A stretch of DNA of 64,000 nt from Epiperipatus broadwayi. Lineage: Eukaryota; Onychophora; Udeonychophora; Euonychophora; Peripatidae. The notes beneath the pieces were generated by a model. It was not told the DNA's origin. It ran no database searches and worked only from the letters and a program-made list of their open reading frames with translations. The stretch lies in the NCBI GenBank assembly GCA_028023455.1, contig JAQFVV010000031.1, positions 6,988,926-7,052,925 on the forward strand, in the 5' to 3' direction. Positions 1 through 13,830 of this stretch are shown here, in pieces. The position numbers and the translations under genes are program-made. How positions within the stretch are numbered: position 1 is the stretch's first letter; each line of letters begins with the position of its first letter.

Positions 1-362
1 ATACTCAATCACAAAGATGTTATTGATACATAAGTATTATTTTACTGTGACTCTATAGCTAATAAAAAATGTTTTAATTTAAGTCGTCTAAAAACACAAT
101 TTTAATGAAAATTCTACTAAACCATGGAACGCTATGAAATATTTTCTATAGATGATAAAATAATTTGTATTTTTTTGTAGGCTGTACCAGCACAAATACA
201 TACATATACTATCAACAAGTATGAATTTAATACCTATGATTTTGTCCTCTTTCTCTCTTAATTTATTTCTTTAGTCTACTTTTTTTTCATATAATAGTTC
301 TCAAATTTTGTGTTAATTTCCGTTGTTGATGTGTTAATGTAAATACTTTTTTAATTAAATTA

Positions 363-407
<45 letters not shown>

Positions 408-1850
408 GAGCATGCATGTTATATAGTATTTATTACTATTTATGGTGTCAGATATCTGTGTAAAAGTTTATTAAAAAAGCCTGTATATTAGAGAATATTA
501 CTGGATATTACATTTCATTTGTTTTATTTGGAAGTGTGAAAGGTCAAACATATTCATTTATTACATATGATGACTTTAAAATCATTGATGAACCAAATTT
601 TGTTTAAATTTAGCAATAACTTTTTTATTACATTATTATATTTATAACTAATTTATTTTCTTTATTAATAGAATTATAAATTGAATTTATAAGCCTGGTT
701 TAATTTATTTCAAATTATTCAAATTTTAAACATTTTCCCATTCCAGTGAGAATAAATAAAATGAGGCTCAAACCATACTATTAATTTCTCATATAGGTAG
801 ACTTCAGTTTGAATAGAATTTTTTATCAAAATAAATTATTTTTTGTATATTTATTATTAAAATTTACCTTGCATATAAATAAGCCAATAAAAATATTTTA
901 AAATCATTGAAATGGGTTTGAAAAAAAAAATTTGTTTACATTTCTGATTTTTTTAGAATATTTTTTTTTATTTATTACCATAAAATTTTAAATATTTTTA
1001 ATAGTAAAAATAAAATGTATTTTATTCTATAATTATATTAAGTTTTTAAATTAAGAATGTTTTTTTAAAAAAAAAAAAACTAAAGAAATAGAGCTGTCTT
1101 ATCTTTTACTTTTGCCTGTCATAAGACAAAAACTAAAACATAGGATGTAGAATTAGTAGTGTAAATCTTTCAATGGAAATTTGCAAACAAGCATTTAGCA
1201 ATAGAGTAAACAGCAATGCCATAACTTATTGTTACACAATGACTATTATTGGACCCCTCAATAACACCTTAAGTTACTGTGGTAAATTCCAGGAAAGGTT
1301 AAAGGTACTCCTGAATTAATTTTGGAATAAATGATTGTTAATGATTTAAATTATGCATTACAGTAATACCAATTATAATAAATAACTTCTTCAAATAGTT
1401 ATCAACATATTAGTGATATGATTTTGAATTTAAAACTCTTTCCCAAATTCCAAAATAAATTTATTTCATACTAAAGTTATTTCTGAATTATGTATTGCAA
1501 ACAGAAAATATCAATGATAGGATCCCAAACTATGTTACACTTTTAGAAACAATCATAAAATGATATATCATTTTGACTTCATGATTATTTATAGTCTGTG
1601 CATTTGCATAATATGAATAATAATAGTTTCTCAATTGTCCATTGCCTAGCGCATTAATAACATCTATATTTTTATTTACTATCAAATTAATTTGAAAGCA
1701 TTTAAGCTAGAATAACCGTCCCAGGTCAAGTGTCAAAGTAAACTTGGCCTGTGGCAGTTGTTCTAGGTTTAGTGCCTTCTAATTAAGTTGACTTAAATGA
1801 ATAATGCCACATATTCAAGATTTCTATGTAAACATTTATTAAATATATAT
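1..1850. other. AT-rich non-coding DNA, no gene seen
   Basis: I see no exon-like GC rise, no convincing reading frame and no recognisable repeat family here apart from an (AT)n tract at about 366-404 and short poly-A and poly-T runs. It is intron or intergenic DNA. Confidence 0.6.
366..404. repeat. (AT)n microsatellite
   Basis: An uninterrupted run of about 39 bases of alternating A and T, followed by less regular sequence. Confidence 0.95.
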
Positions 1851-2183
1851 ATGATAACAGATGGTGTTCTACCTAAAACACCGTCAAGCGTAGTTTTCTG
1901 TTTACATAAACATCAGAGCGAGTATTCACTATCTCTAACTTTAATTCCACTTTCAGATCATGATTTCAAGCTATTTGCTATCATCAGTGAAAGGCAGGAA
2001 TAAGAAACTAGATCTAAACACAAACTCTGAGCATTTATGAAACAGTTTCTATTCAGCTTGCAAGCGTGAATCTTTTAGACACGTTAATGTCTTCAAACTC
2101 AGCATAGCAAGCCAGATAGCTACATGGGTCTGATCTCAGTTCAGCATCACCACATAGTAGAAACCTCTGCAATATACATCATT
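1851..2183. repeat. 333-bp direct repeat, copy 1
   Basis: This segment recurs 405 bases downstream, colinear at both ends, with roughly a dozen or more substitutions over 333 bases. Both copies begin with ATGATAACAGATGG and end with CAATATACATCATT. Between them lie 72 bases that include an A-run (2209-2224). The short open frame inside each copy (PKTPSS..VFCLHK) is kept in both but matches no family I recognise. It is probably a duplicated fragment of a dispersed repeat. Confidence 0.9.
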
Positions 2184-2255
2184 GCAAGAAAGACCTCAAA
2201 GGTACATTTATAAAAAAAAAAAAACATGTTAAAAAACTTGCTAATGCTTGTCTTT

Positions 2256-2588
2256 ATGATAACAGATGGCGTTCTACCTAAAACACCGTCAAGCATAGTT
2301 TTCTGTTTACATAAACGTCAGAGCAAGTATTCACTATCTCTAACTTTAATTCCACTTTCAGATCATGATTTCAAGCTATTTTCTATCGTCAGTGAAAGAC
2401 AGGAATAAGAAACTAGATCTAAACACAAACTCTGAGCATTTATGAAACAATTTATATTCAGCTTGCAAGCGTGAATCTTTTAGACTCATTAATGTCTTCA
2501 AACTCAGCATAGCAAGCCAGATAGCTACATGGGTCTGATCTCAGTTCAGCATCACCACATAGTAGAAGCCTCTGCAATATACATCATT
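2256..2588. repeat. 333-bp direct repeat, copy 2
   Basis: Second copy of the repeat at 1851-2183, in the same orientation. Sequence identity stops at the shared CATCATT. Just downstream lies a (TA)n hairpin bounded by direct repeats. Confidence 0.9.
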
Positions 2589-2605
2589 TTTTAACTTGTT
2601 TTATT

Positions 2606-2682
2606 GACAATTACAATATATATATATATATATATGGTTATATATATATATATATATATAACCATTAGACAATTACAATATA
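2606..2682. repeat. (TA)n hairpin between 15-bp direct repeats
   Basis: The 15-mer GACAATTACAATATA occurs at 2606-2620 and again at 2668-2682. Between them is a palindromic tract of (TA)n, GGTTA, (TA)n, TAACC. The layout looks like a small insertion with a target-site duplication, or a duplication driven by replication slippage. Confidence 0.75.
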
Positions 2683-4481
2683 GATAACAATCAACAATTT
2701 TAAACTGTTGTCAAGGCAATTATTGTTCAGATTATGCAAATACACAGATTACAAGTAATCATGATGTCAATATGATATATAATTTTATGATTAGTATTAG
2801 AGATGGAATAGAAAGTCATTAAAAATTACCAAGATACAATGTCATGTATTTAAAGTATTTTCATTTTCATGAAATTATATTACATTTCATTAGTAACTCT
2901 TGTAACATATTCGCAAAAACTAGGAAGCAAAAGATTGATGATACTTCATAAATCATCTAAACAATAACTAGAAAAACTTAATCTACTGATTGAAACATCA
3001 AGACAATATGATTTCAAATTTCTGTGACAAACATACTGAATAATATTTAAAAAAAAAAAAAAGAAATCTATCATAAGGCAATCTTTTAAAATAGAATTAT
3101 ATTAATCCCTTATATGAAAGTGGATTTTCATGCTGACTCCTCATTAATCTACAGGATTAATAATTTCTGGATGGTGTGAGTATTAATAAATCCATATTAT
3201 TTACATGAATCTCATTATTTGGAACATTTTCCAGTGATTATTTTTGAAGATCACCTAAAATGGATGAATTTCCTGAGCTAGAATATTATCTTTATAAACA
3301 AAAATTTTAATAAGGACTCATTGCCCTCAAAAGTTTTTTGACAAATTGTCAAAAAATATGCTTTTTATAATAAAATAAAGTTAACCATTGATTTTGAGCT
3401 CAAGGGCATTGTAATATGTTATTCAGTGTAGCATAGAGTAAATTTGATTATCATGCTCTTAATCTCAACAGCTCATATATGTCTCAGGTTATTTTCCTTG
3501 CACTTTTATGATTCAGCTAGTAAGAACTATATACTGCTGGTTATATAAATTACTGATGAAATTTATGTCTGAAAAATTAATCTGAACTTGATTAGAAGAC
3601 ATTAACTATCTAAAAAAATGTTTTTAACTCTCTGAAATTTGAACAACTCACTGTAGGCTTCTCAGGAAAATACAATTTATACATCCTTAATGAAACTTGA
3701 TAATTTTGAATAATTACGAACATTTGATGTGTCACAGATTAAAAATTAAAACAAACCAACAATTAACTTTTGACTTTAGTTAAAAATGTATTCATTTTTT
3801 TTCTCTACAGATCATAGTAATCAAAAGAACTTAGTTTATGTTGGTACATTTTCAAGGTCCTCATTAGTAAAGTAGTAAAGTTTAATAAAATAAAAAGGTA
3901 TAAACATGTAAATAGATAGGTGTGTGGTTTTTCAATCTCAAACATGTAGGATTCCTATAAAGAAAAAATGAGCAAATTCACATATAAGCTCAAAGAAGTT
4001 TCAGATTTCATGAAATAATAAACCAACATTTTATATTAATTTTGAATTGATCCTTAAATGTAAACTTTTCATGATATGTTTTCTTGACCAATAGAAAAGA
4101 GTCACAGTTGAATTTGGATGAATTAGTAGATTACTTGCTTGGATGAGTGGTTAAAAATTGCAAATATCAAGAGAAGTAATCTAAACATATTTCTTCTTTT
4201 TTTAAAAAAAAGAAAAGAAAAGAAAAACAATATTATATGCTCTAAGTTGTAAAAAAAAAAAATAACATCATGATTTGAAATGTACTATTTTTAAAAAAAA
4301 TATGTGAAATGTATTAATTATCACAACTTTTTAAAGTAGTGGTGACACAAAATGCTAAATGAATAATAGATGAATGTATAACAGTCATTTGCTTTTCTAT
4401 CAAAGAAGTATAAAATCATGTATTTTTATATTGGACTATTTTCATCATCTAATATGGTTATTGAATGTCTTTAGAAAAATT
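2683..4481. other. AT-rich non-coding DNA, no gene seen
   Basis: Only short homopolymer runs, for example A-runs near 3049-3062 and 4247-4261. I find no exon, RNA gene or repeat family. Confidence 0.55.
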
Positions 4482-4611
4482 TAACTTTATTTAGTTAAAT
4501 ATTCCAAATACATTCAACTGTTAGTAATAGCACATCAAACAGATTAGTATTAACCTGTTTGATGTGCTATTACTAACAGTTGAATGTATTTGAAATATTT
4601 AAATAAAGTTA
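4482..4611. repeat. Hairpin (inverted repeat), arms ~60 bp
   Basis: The left arm (4482-4542) and right arm (4555-4611) are reverse complements with only a few differences. They share CATTCAACTGTTAGTAATAG and GCACATCAAACAG. The loop is about 12 bases. Size and shape fit a small foldback or MITE remnant. No coding potential. Confidence 0.9.
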
Positions 4612-6011
4612 GATTATCTTTTACATATATGGTATAAAGGTACAAAAATAACTGTATCACTCACAAATAAATAAATAAAATAACAAAGATATATTAATAA
4701 AAGAGAACACTGATTGCCATCTTAAAATTAAAATAAAAATATTTAAAAAAATATAAAAAGGAAAAACAAAACTTAGTAAAATCCAAATGTATAAACTTTG
4801 AAAAAGATACAGATAATAAAAAACATTTAACAGTCCAAATAAATATGTAATAAAGACTATCAAACAGTTTTATTTTTTCAAAAAGAAACTGTGAAAAAAA
4901 CATGCTAAATAATAGCTAGTTTATAAATATTTACTAGCAGATTATTTTCTGCTTTACTCTTTACATAACAGTAGTGATATATTAGTATACTGATTTTTAA
5001 TTGAACAACTTTTTAATGAAAAATTCTAGATTAGTTTGAAAATCATAATTATCAGACCCTTTTAATAAACTTCCCCAGTATATATCCAATATATATTTAT
5101 TATCTTAAGATATAAATTCTGTGAATTATCCAAGAAATTATTATTTTTTTTATAAATAAATGATCAATTATAGTATCACTAAATAATGTAAGACTTGTAT
5201 TTTCTCAAACACTTTCACTTTGTTGGCCATAAATAGGAATAATAATATTTCACAATACTTAAGTCATTAACTGGTATGTGTTGTCACATGGAAATGGCTA
5301 TTATATATGCTAAAAACATGCAAAATAAATATATAAGTTAGAAAGATACAACCACAAACAAACAGGTATAGAATATCACATAATGATCATTAAACATTCA
5401 TATAACAAAGGTATCTGCATGTAAACAGAACTTTGGGCTTATAAGATATTTTACACTCAAACATCTTGTTCATTCATCTAATATTTGTAGGTAAAATTAA
5501 AGACTGAAATTACAGTAAATAGTTTTATTTTAGAAAAAAAATTCCTAGATTTAAACTCAAACTATGCATAAAGTAGCTAGCTACATTATTTATTTTTCAA
5601 GACCATTAATGACGTTTAATATGTGACTCACCACAACCTAAGAATAATTTAGAGATCTTGGATATTTTGTTCCTCTAGTTTGTATGTATATTGCCTAGTA
5701 ATAAATTTTGTTATTTATTGTGCCTCATATAATACCACGTTATAGATATCGATAAATGAAAATAGGTATGTGATAGCACTAGTAAATATATGTGTGCGTG
5801 TATATATTTACGTAGTTGTATATATATATATTTCAAATACGTATATGTATTTCAATAAAGTGTATTTTTAATTTGTAATAAATGTTATTTTATTCTTTTT
5901 TAGCAGTTCTATTCTAAGAACATAAAATTGTTTATTATATTTGAAAAGGAAATGCACTTTAAATGTTTTTTATATGGCAGATGTTTATTCTTTTTTCTTT
6001 TCATTAAATAG
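4612..6011. other. AT-rich DNA, probably intron upstream of the 6.0-kb exon
   Basis: No gene features apart from the pyrimidine-rich tract at 5988-6011 that forms the splice acceptor of the next exon. Short (TA)n runs lie near 5818-5832. Confidence 0.5.
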
Positions 6012-6101
6012 ATTGGAAGGTTTGATACATTTCAACGACCTGAGGGCAGGCGACTGCAGCTGCTACCTCTCCTTCACAATATTCTGGCTTACGACAAACA
6101 T
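6012..6101 (+). CDS. Internal coding exon of an unidentified gene
   Basis: A 90-base island of ordinary coding composition in very AT-rich DNA. It is preceded by a long pyrimidine tract ending in an AG acceptor (TTCATTAAATAG) and followed by a consensus donor (GTAAGT). Two frames are open. Frame 1 gives exactly 30 codons in phase 0 (begins IGRFDTFQRPEG, ends LLHNILAYDKH). Frame 2 is open too (begins LEGLIHFNDLR) and frame 3 is closed by TGA. I prefer frame 1 because of its composition and even phase, but I do not recognise the protein in either frame. No neighbouring exon of the same gene can be assigned in this window. Confidence 0.75.
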
Positions 6102-9100
6102 GTAAGTTGCTTTCATTCACTTAGATTTTATTTCAGTAAAATGTTTTCATAATGAAAACGAACTAATAGATTGTAGTTTTTAGTATATTAACGTATTCAA
6201 TAAATTGAAGGTAAATCATTCTGCAATCTTTTTATGCTACATTTATTTTATTTTAAAATTTCTAGTTTTTGTACTTTTTATAAAAAAAATGACTGTTCAC
6301 TTAAAGATGCAGCAAAAAACATGCGTTGTGTTCTTATATATAACATATTATTGAATAATTGTACAAATATATATATATATATCGCCATCATTATCGCTAT
6401 TAGATATTATTTGTTCTGAATCAAAACCTGTTAAATTAGCTTTCTATTGGTTATTTAGTGCATTAGCCTGTCGTTTTTACGACGTATAGGTCAAATCTGA
6501 ATGTGGATGAAAATCATATTAGATTATTGAGAATTTTCAAAGCAAACTAAGTCTTACTCAACGATGTTTTTTTTTTTTTTTGATTGGAAGGCAAGAGTTT
6601 TAGAATTCAATGCTAATTCGTTTAATATATATATATATTGTAATATAATAGTTAAAACAGATAAGGAGTTGGTTTGTATACTCATAAACATTAACTTTAA
6701 TATACGTCCCAAAAACTCATCTTAAACACTAATATCGCATAAAGAACAAGTAATTATAATGGTTACCTATGGGAAAATATTTGACTAGTTTCTTCAGCTA
6801 GAATTTACATTATAGCTGTTAACAAACAACATAATCTAATATATACAGTAATTAAAAAAACTTCTTAATTCACATTATATGCTTTTGTAAACTGTGATGT
6901 GTATATTATGCAAGTTTGCACTTAAAATATATATGTATGTATGATAATGCAGTTTAAATCTGTGGGGGGGGGTATCTTAAAGTTGTTCTTTTCAGTGATT
7001 CATTTATTAATCATAATTATCTAATTTTCTGAATTATGAATTGCTTAATCTGTAGTCCACTGTTGTCTTTTAGATCATTTGAAGATATGGGCTTTTTGGA
7101 GGAGTGCATCAGATGATGGTTGAAAATCTAGAGAAACACTTTAGAATAGATTATTGTTTTATTCTTAGAATTTTTTATATGGGATGCAATAATTAAATGA
7201 TTTTGAAATATTTGGATACTCCTATGATGGTTTGAGCATTTTTTTTTCTTTGTTTTTAAAAATAGTGGTGATCATAAACATGTATAAACCTATAAAAGAA
7301 CTGATATCACAATATTCCTCTCTTCTTTCCAGTCAATGTAAGACATCATATTTCTGTTTCCAAGCTCAGAGATTTTTTTGGATTTTTTAATGATCATATT
7401 AGTTTCAGACATCATTCTAATAGATTTTCTAGAAAAAAATACAACTTTTAACTGTCCAAAAATACAGAAAAATAGGCAAGAAATTAAAGTAAATTTTTGT
7501 TCTTCCTAGTGCAACTGTTTCTCATTGCAGTGAAAAATTATATCCATATTGAAGTTTTATTTTTTTAAATTTATACTACTATTTTATATTACTTACATGA
7601 AATTATTTAGAATGAAAAAAATTTAATTTATTTAATTCATCATAAAGAATTGTTATTTATCAATAAGGTAAGAACATGCAATGTAGCATACTGTATATTG
7701 TCAAAGCTACTTAGTAAAATATTCTGACATATTAATGAAACAAAAAATATCTAATGCATTCTGTGTTTGCATATTTTAATCAATATTTAAAGCATTTTTA
7801 CAATACATACTATGAAGATCAAAGTTATGATCACTTTATATAATACACAAACATGGATACTAGCTGTGAACATTTGTTTTGCTATGAGATGCCTCATTTT
7901 ATTAAATGTAGTAGAATGTTTTTTGAAATGATTTTAAAAAATTTCAATTAGTGCAGTCAAACTATTTAAATGAATATTAAAGGCATACATCTTTTTCAGT
8001 GTATTTGTATGTAATTTTGCATATGTTTTTTTGAAAACAAAAATACAATTAATAGTTTTATGCTGAATAAAATTTTCATTTTTTTTGCAGTTCAACATTT
8101 TTATACATGTGAGCTAATATTATGAGATGTTTTAAAGTCAAACTAATAGATAGTGTTATTTTAATTTAGTTTTAGTAATTTTTGATTATACTAAATTCAT
8201 TATTATGAAATCAATTTTTTTTTCAAAATAATAATTATGATAACTAAATTATGGTATGATCATTATTTTTTCTGAAGCAAAGTATTGTCAGTAAAAAGTT
8301 TAATCCACAAAAGTAAGTAAAGACAGCATGCAGTTTTTAAACTAATATACATATTTAAAAATTTAATATATTAATATATTTGTTTGTTGTATGTCATTAA
8401 CATATGAGTTTGATTATTTATTATATTGAATGAAACATTTTAGTAGAACTTTATAATCATTAACCATATCGATTTTCATTATTTTTCTGACAGTTTTATT
8501 TGTTCTCACTAGATTTAAGCTTTCAACTTTCATTTTGTTATTAAACCTTTATTATTTACCAGAATATGATAAATTTGACCTCATTCAATACATATTTTGG
8601 TTTAGAAATTAAATAAGTTTTAAAAAAATCACATTTGATTTTTGTAATTATTTAAAAAATATATATTTATTCAAAACAAAACATAATCACATCATCAAAA
8701 TTTTAGGCAAAGCCAATTAAATTTATAAAATGAATGAAATCTTTCTTGTTTCAAATTTGATTTACAAATCTAACAAATTTTTTTAATAACTATGAAATTT
8801 ATCAAATTATGCTTTAAACGTTTACAATTTTTTCATGATTTTTATGATATAGCTAAATATAATACATTCAGACAAATGACCACATTTTGTAGACAGCAGT
8901 TTTTCCCATGATTATGATCTCTATAGTAACAATATTTAGAATAAAATATTCTTTTATATTTAAAAATGAAAGATTTCTGTTCAAAATAAATATATAAATA
9001 AACTTACTTTTCATTTTTAATAATTATTACATAATTAGGTTATCAATATAATCATAAAATTTCCAAAAAAATAAAGTTTTTACACAATCATAATATTTTC

Positions 9101-10265
9101 TCACCAAATGTAATATTTTCTCAAAGTAAACATGAAAGGTTTGAAATCATGTTACCCATCATTGGCAGACCTTGTGATCATTTGTTGGATCTCCGTTTGG
9201 CTTTCTAAGACACCTATTGCCTTTTTTTGTGTTTAAAATATTAGAAAATAAAGATACATGAATTTTAAAGCCATAAATACAAAAATCTTTGCAAAATTTT
9301 CAGCAGAAGGTCAAAAATGCAAATTTAAAATTTAAAAAACTGAAGCATCTCATTTACACTCCAAAAAGATATAAAGTTAATAATAAAAATCTTTACTTTA
9401 GATATATTGTTAATGAAGATCTGATTGTCTTGCAAAGATATTGGATGAAAGTAAATAACATATTGCAGTGTATATTAATCAATTGTATTTTAAGTTTATA
9501 ATCAAAATAACATATACAGCACTAATATAGTGTCTGTATTACATGTTATGAATAAATTAGTTTCAGTATAAAAGTCACTAATTTGCTTTTAGATGAAATA
9601 ACATTAATAGATATCCTATGACATCATCAATGTTACAAAATAGCTGCCAATATTTTTTTTTAAATATTTTTTACAATTATTATAGTGAATAATCAAATGT
9701 AAATCAAAATTGTTTGTACAAAATGATGATGATTGCTATTGTGAAACCTCATGTAAAGAATAAGAAATAAACAAGGTATAGATGTAATTATATGGAAACC
9801 ACTTGCTAGATAAACATATAGTTTGAACTTGCCTCAAAACATATAAATGTTTAAATATCATAATTAAAAGATCAAAAATAAAATAGTCTTATTTTTTAAT
9901 CAAGCATATACATTCATTTTTTCAAAATTAACGTGCTATCTTTTCTTTCAAATATTTTGCTATTCTATGAAAATATACTATAACAGAGATATTGCATTCC
10001 TACCTAAAAATAAAAAAAAATAATTTCGTATTCAAAAGCAAGGCAATAAACATGATGTAATAACCAAAACATACCAATGACAATATTGCAAGCAGTTTAT
10101 ACTTCTCTTAACATTTAATCTAAGACAAAAGCTTTGCATTTCTTTATTCAATTTGAGATGACCTTAACTTGTACAAGATCACTTTACAATTAAAGTTGTA
10201 TTTGTATTATAAATATATATTTACATTTCTCGACTAATAAGAATAAGATAAGTGTTTTTAAAAGC
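6102..10265. other. AT-rich DNA, probably intron; no gene seen
   Basis: About 4.1 kb after the splice donor without an exon-like GC rise. A stretch near 7070-7115 has an acceptor-like TCTTTTAG followed by a short open frame (EDMGFLEEC), but there is no good donor, so I do not call it. A G-run lies at 6963-6971. The reading frame at 9289-9501 is A-rich and looks accidental. Confidence 0.5.
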
Positions 10266-10462
10266 AATAATAATAATAATAATAATAATTATTATTATTA
10301 TTATCAACATCATCATCATCAACATCATCATCATCATCATCATCATTATTATTATTATCATCATCATCAACATCATCATCATCATCATCATCATTATTAT
10401 TATTATTATTATTATCATCATCACTATTATTATTTTTATCATCATCATCATCATCATCATCA

Positions 10463-10506
<44 letters not shown>
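10266..10506. repeat. Compound (AAT/ATT/ATC)n microsatellite
   Basis: A trinucleotide array of ATT and ATC blocks after a short AAT block, including ATCATC stretches and AAC interruptions. It makes low-complexity open frames on both strands (poly-I, poly-M, poly-N/D) that are not genes. Confidence 0.97.
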
Positions 10507-10508
<2 letters not shown>

Positions 10509-10750
10509 ATTACTGTACAAAACTACAGTATTAAGTCAATTACAGAATTACACCATAACAAATATACAAAACATTTTTTTTTAAAAAAAAATCTAACATA
10601 AAAATATTTTCTTTAGTAAAATCATGATTATAGGTGTTATGCAATCAGAACAAAGGAGAAAAGTTAAATATGTTAGAGTGACAAATCTTAATATAAAAAA
10701 ATTATATATAAGTGTTTTATGTGAACAATTATTATTTGTAATATTTGAAA
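10507..10750. other. Unique spacer between two trinucleotide arrays
   Basis: Non-repetitive AT-rich DNA. No feature seen. Confidence 0.6.
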
Positions 10751-10914
<164 letters not shown>

Positions 10915-12727
10915 GAGTAAAAAATAGATAAATATGATTGTTGACCAATATCAATCTTCTGCAGAATAAATTGTCTTACCAATTTTAATCCAATTTCTCT
11001 GATCCATAGCCTCATTCCTTCACACCAAACCATAACACTTCTTTATTTCATCTATTCATCTTAAATATAATCTATTTCTGTTTTTATATCCTTTTGGGAT
11101 TTAATTTTTAACTTCAGCTGTACATCTGTTACAATTTCTTCTAGTAATGTGTCCAATGCAACACTATTTCGATCTCATAATTCTTTTGCTGATGTCACTA
11201 ATACCAATTTGTTCTCTCACCCATGTATTTATATTCAATCTGTTTTTTGATAGTCCTTAAAAATTGGTATGATTTTGGATTTAAATATTCTCATGGATTA
11301 TTATTATGATAAAGAATATAAACAAGGGGATTATATCTATATAAAGAGAGAGAACTTTTGTCTATTGATGTTGCCACAAAACTATCAATTACTACTAAAT
11401 GGAACTCAACCTGAAGCTAATTAAATTTTCTCCAATAACCTACAACAGATTGTGTAGTATATTTTTATTGAAGTTAAAAGATGTAATTTTTTTTACTTCA
11501 AACACAAATTGTTAAATGCATTTATACAAAGAAAGCTATTTTTTGTTGATGTGACAATGTGAAAGAATACCATTTTTTTTTACATTTTGCAAATAATATT
11601 TTAAACTTCTCCAGAGAGTTGTATATGTTGAATTAAATATTTTGTTGGATTATTATTATAATAAAGAATAGAAATGAGAAGATAATATTTATTTTAATAA
11701 AGATAATATTTAAGCTCTATTATTACCAAGTAATTACCAATTACTACTAACTGAAAATCTCTGAGGCTAAACCAATTTTTTTTGTTGGAGTTGTTTGTTG
11801 AAGTAAAAGGAGTCCTCTTTTACTTCAAACCCAAGTTCTTATATATATATATATATTTAAACACAGAGATCTATTTTACATTTTTCTTGAAATTCTGTAA
11901 ATAATATTTTAAACTTCTACAGAGAGCTGTATATATATATGGGTAATATGATATTACTTAACATTAGCGTGAGAAGAGAGATAGATTGATTAAAATATTT
12001 TAATATCTCCAAAAGATTGGATTATTTATTCTTCTATTAAACAATAAAATCTTATTTAATATATTTATCTTAATAAACAATTTAAATATCGCTTTTAGTA
12101 TTTAAATAATTGACATAAACAAATAAATAATAAAGAATGTTATTAGGGAAGGAAAATTAAATACTGCTAAATGAATAAGCAAATTAAAAAAAAAAAATCC
12201 ATGAGTAAAGTATAAAAATAGATTTCTTTTTCGTTTGTAGAATGATCATTATATAAAAGTTTTAATAAAAGAATATTTTACCAAAGAAGAAAAAAAACAT
12301 ATTAATCATTAAATCAGATTTAATACATATATTATATGATTTTATACAATTAGGAAATTGAAATTTAAATGATCTTTTGGCGGCAGCCTTTAAAGAATAT
12401 TTAAAAATTTTCAAATATCGATCAATATTCAATTACGTTTTTATGCTAGTCCAAGAAATTTCTTTTGGGAACCATATAAAATCCTTATGGTTATTTCTTT
12501 GTAAAAGAAAAAAATATTTCTAACAAAAACAAATTTCACACAGAAACATCAAAAACTCAAACAGATAAAAAAAAAAAAAGGAGTTGTAAGAAAACAGCGA
12601 ATGTGTTACAATAATAATAATAATGTTATATATATATATAAAATGTATTCCTGCTACAAAACAATAAATTTATAAATCTAATATTATCAACATATTAAAA
12701 TTTTAGATAAACTTTATCTATAAATGT
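10915..12727. other. Non-coding DNA with a weak internal duplication
   Basis: Two related stretches, about 11280-11610 and 11640-11945, share motifs in the same order: GATTATTATTATGATAAAGAATA, then TTACTACTAA, then TACTTCAAAC, then ATTTTAAACTTCT, ACAGAGAG and TGTATAT. This suggests an old, diverged tandem duplication. No gene. Confidence 0.5.
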
Positions 12728-13230
<503 letters not shown>

Positions 13231-13255
13231 ATCAACTATTCTTCCAACTAATAAA

Positions 13256-13266
13256 TAAATAAATTT

Positions 13267-13298
<32 letters not shown>

Positions 13299-13330
13299 TA
13301 TTTATTATATATATATATATATATATATAA
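13256..13330. repeat. A/T palindrome around (TA)n
   Basis: AAATAAATTTATATATA reads into its reverse complement TATATAATTTATTTATT, then a second (TA)n. Simple-sequence hairpin. Confidence 0.85.
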
Positions 13331-13745
13331 TGAGTAGTGAACACTTTGATGAAAAAAATTGTAAATGAACTTGATAAACATTTGATACAGAATAATATGT
13401 ACTTTTAAGTTGTTCTAAAACTGCAAAACTAGCTATCAATATTTTCACATTATATTCTTTATGGCTAAAAGAAGTTAATGCTTATTCACAATTTATTTCT
13501 TTTTTTATTTCATTTTTCAAAAATTATATGTCTTTTGCCCAAAATTTTACTATATCATGATATTTTTCATAAATCATGCGTATATTGTAATAATCTGAAA
13601 AGCCTCCAGAATCATCAAAGCAAGATAAGAAGTGAGAATACCAAGTGGATAATAGCAATAATTAAATAATAACAATAGTAACCACTGCCCTGAAAACTAC
13701 TTTAACAAATAAATATTTATTAATTAATAATAGCCTAGCTCAGAA

Positions 13746-13830
<85 letters not shown>

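Noticed and set aside
3538-3575. ACTGATGAAATTTATG, hammerhead-like box
   Set aside because: No stem II and no GAAA at the right distance.
7065-7115. Exon after TCTTTTAG reading EDMGFLEECIR
   Set aside because: The frame meets a stop at once and no good donor follows.
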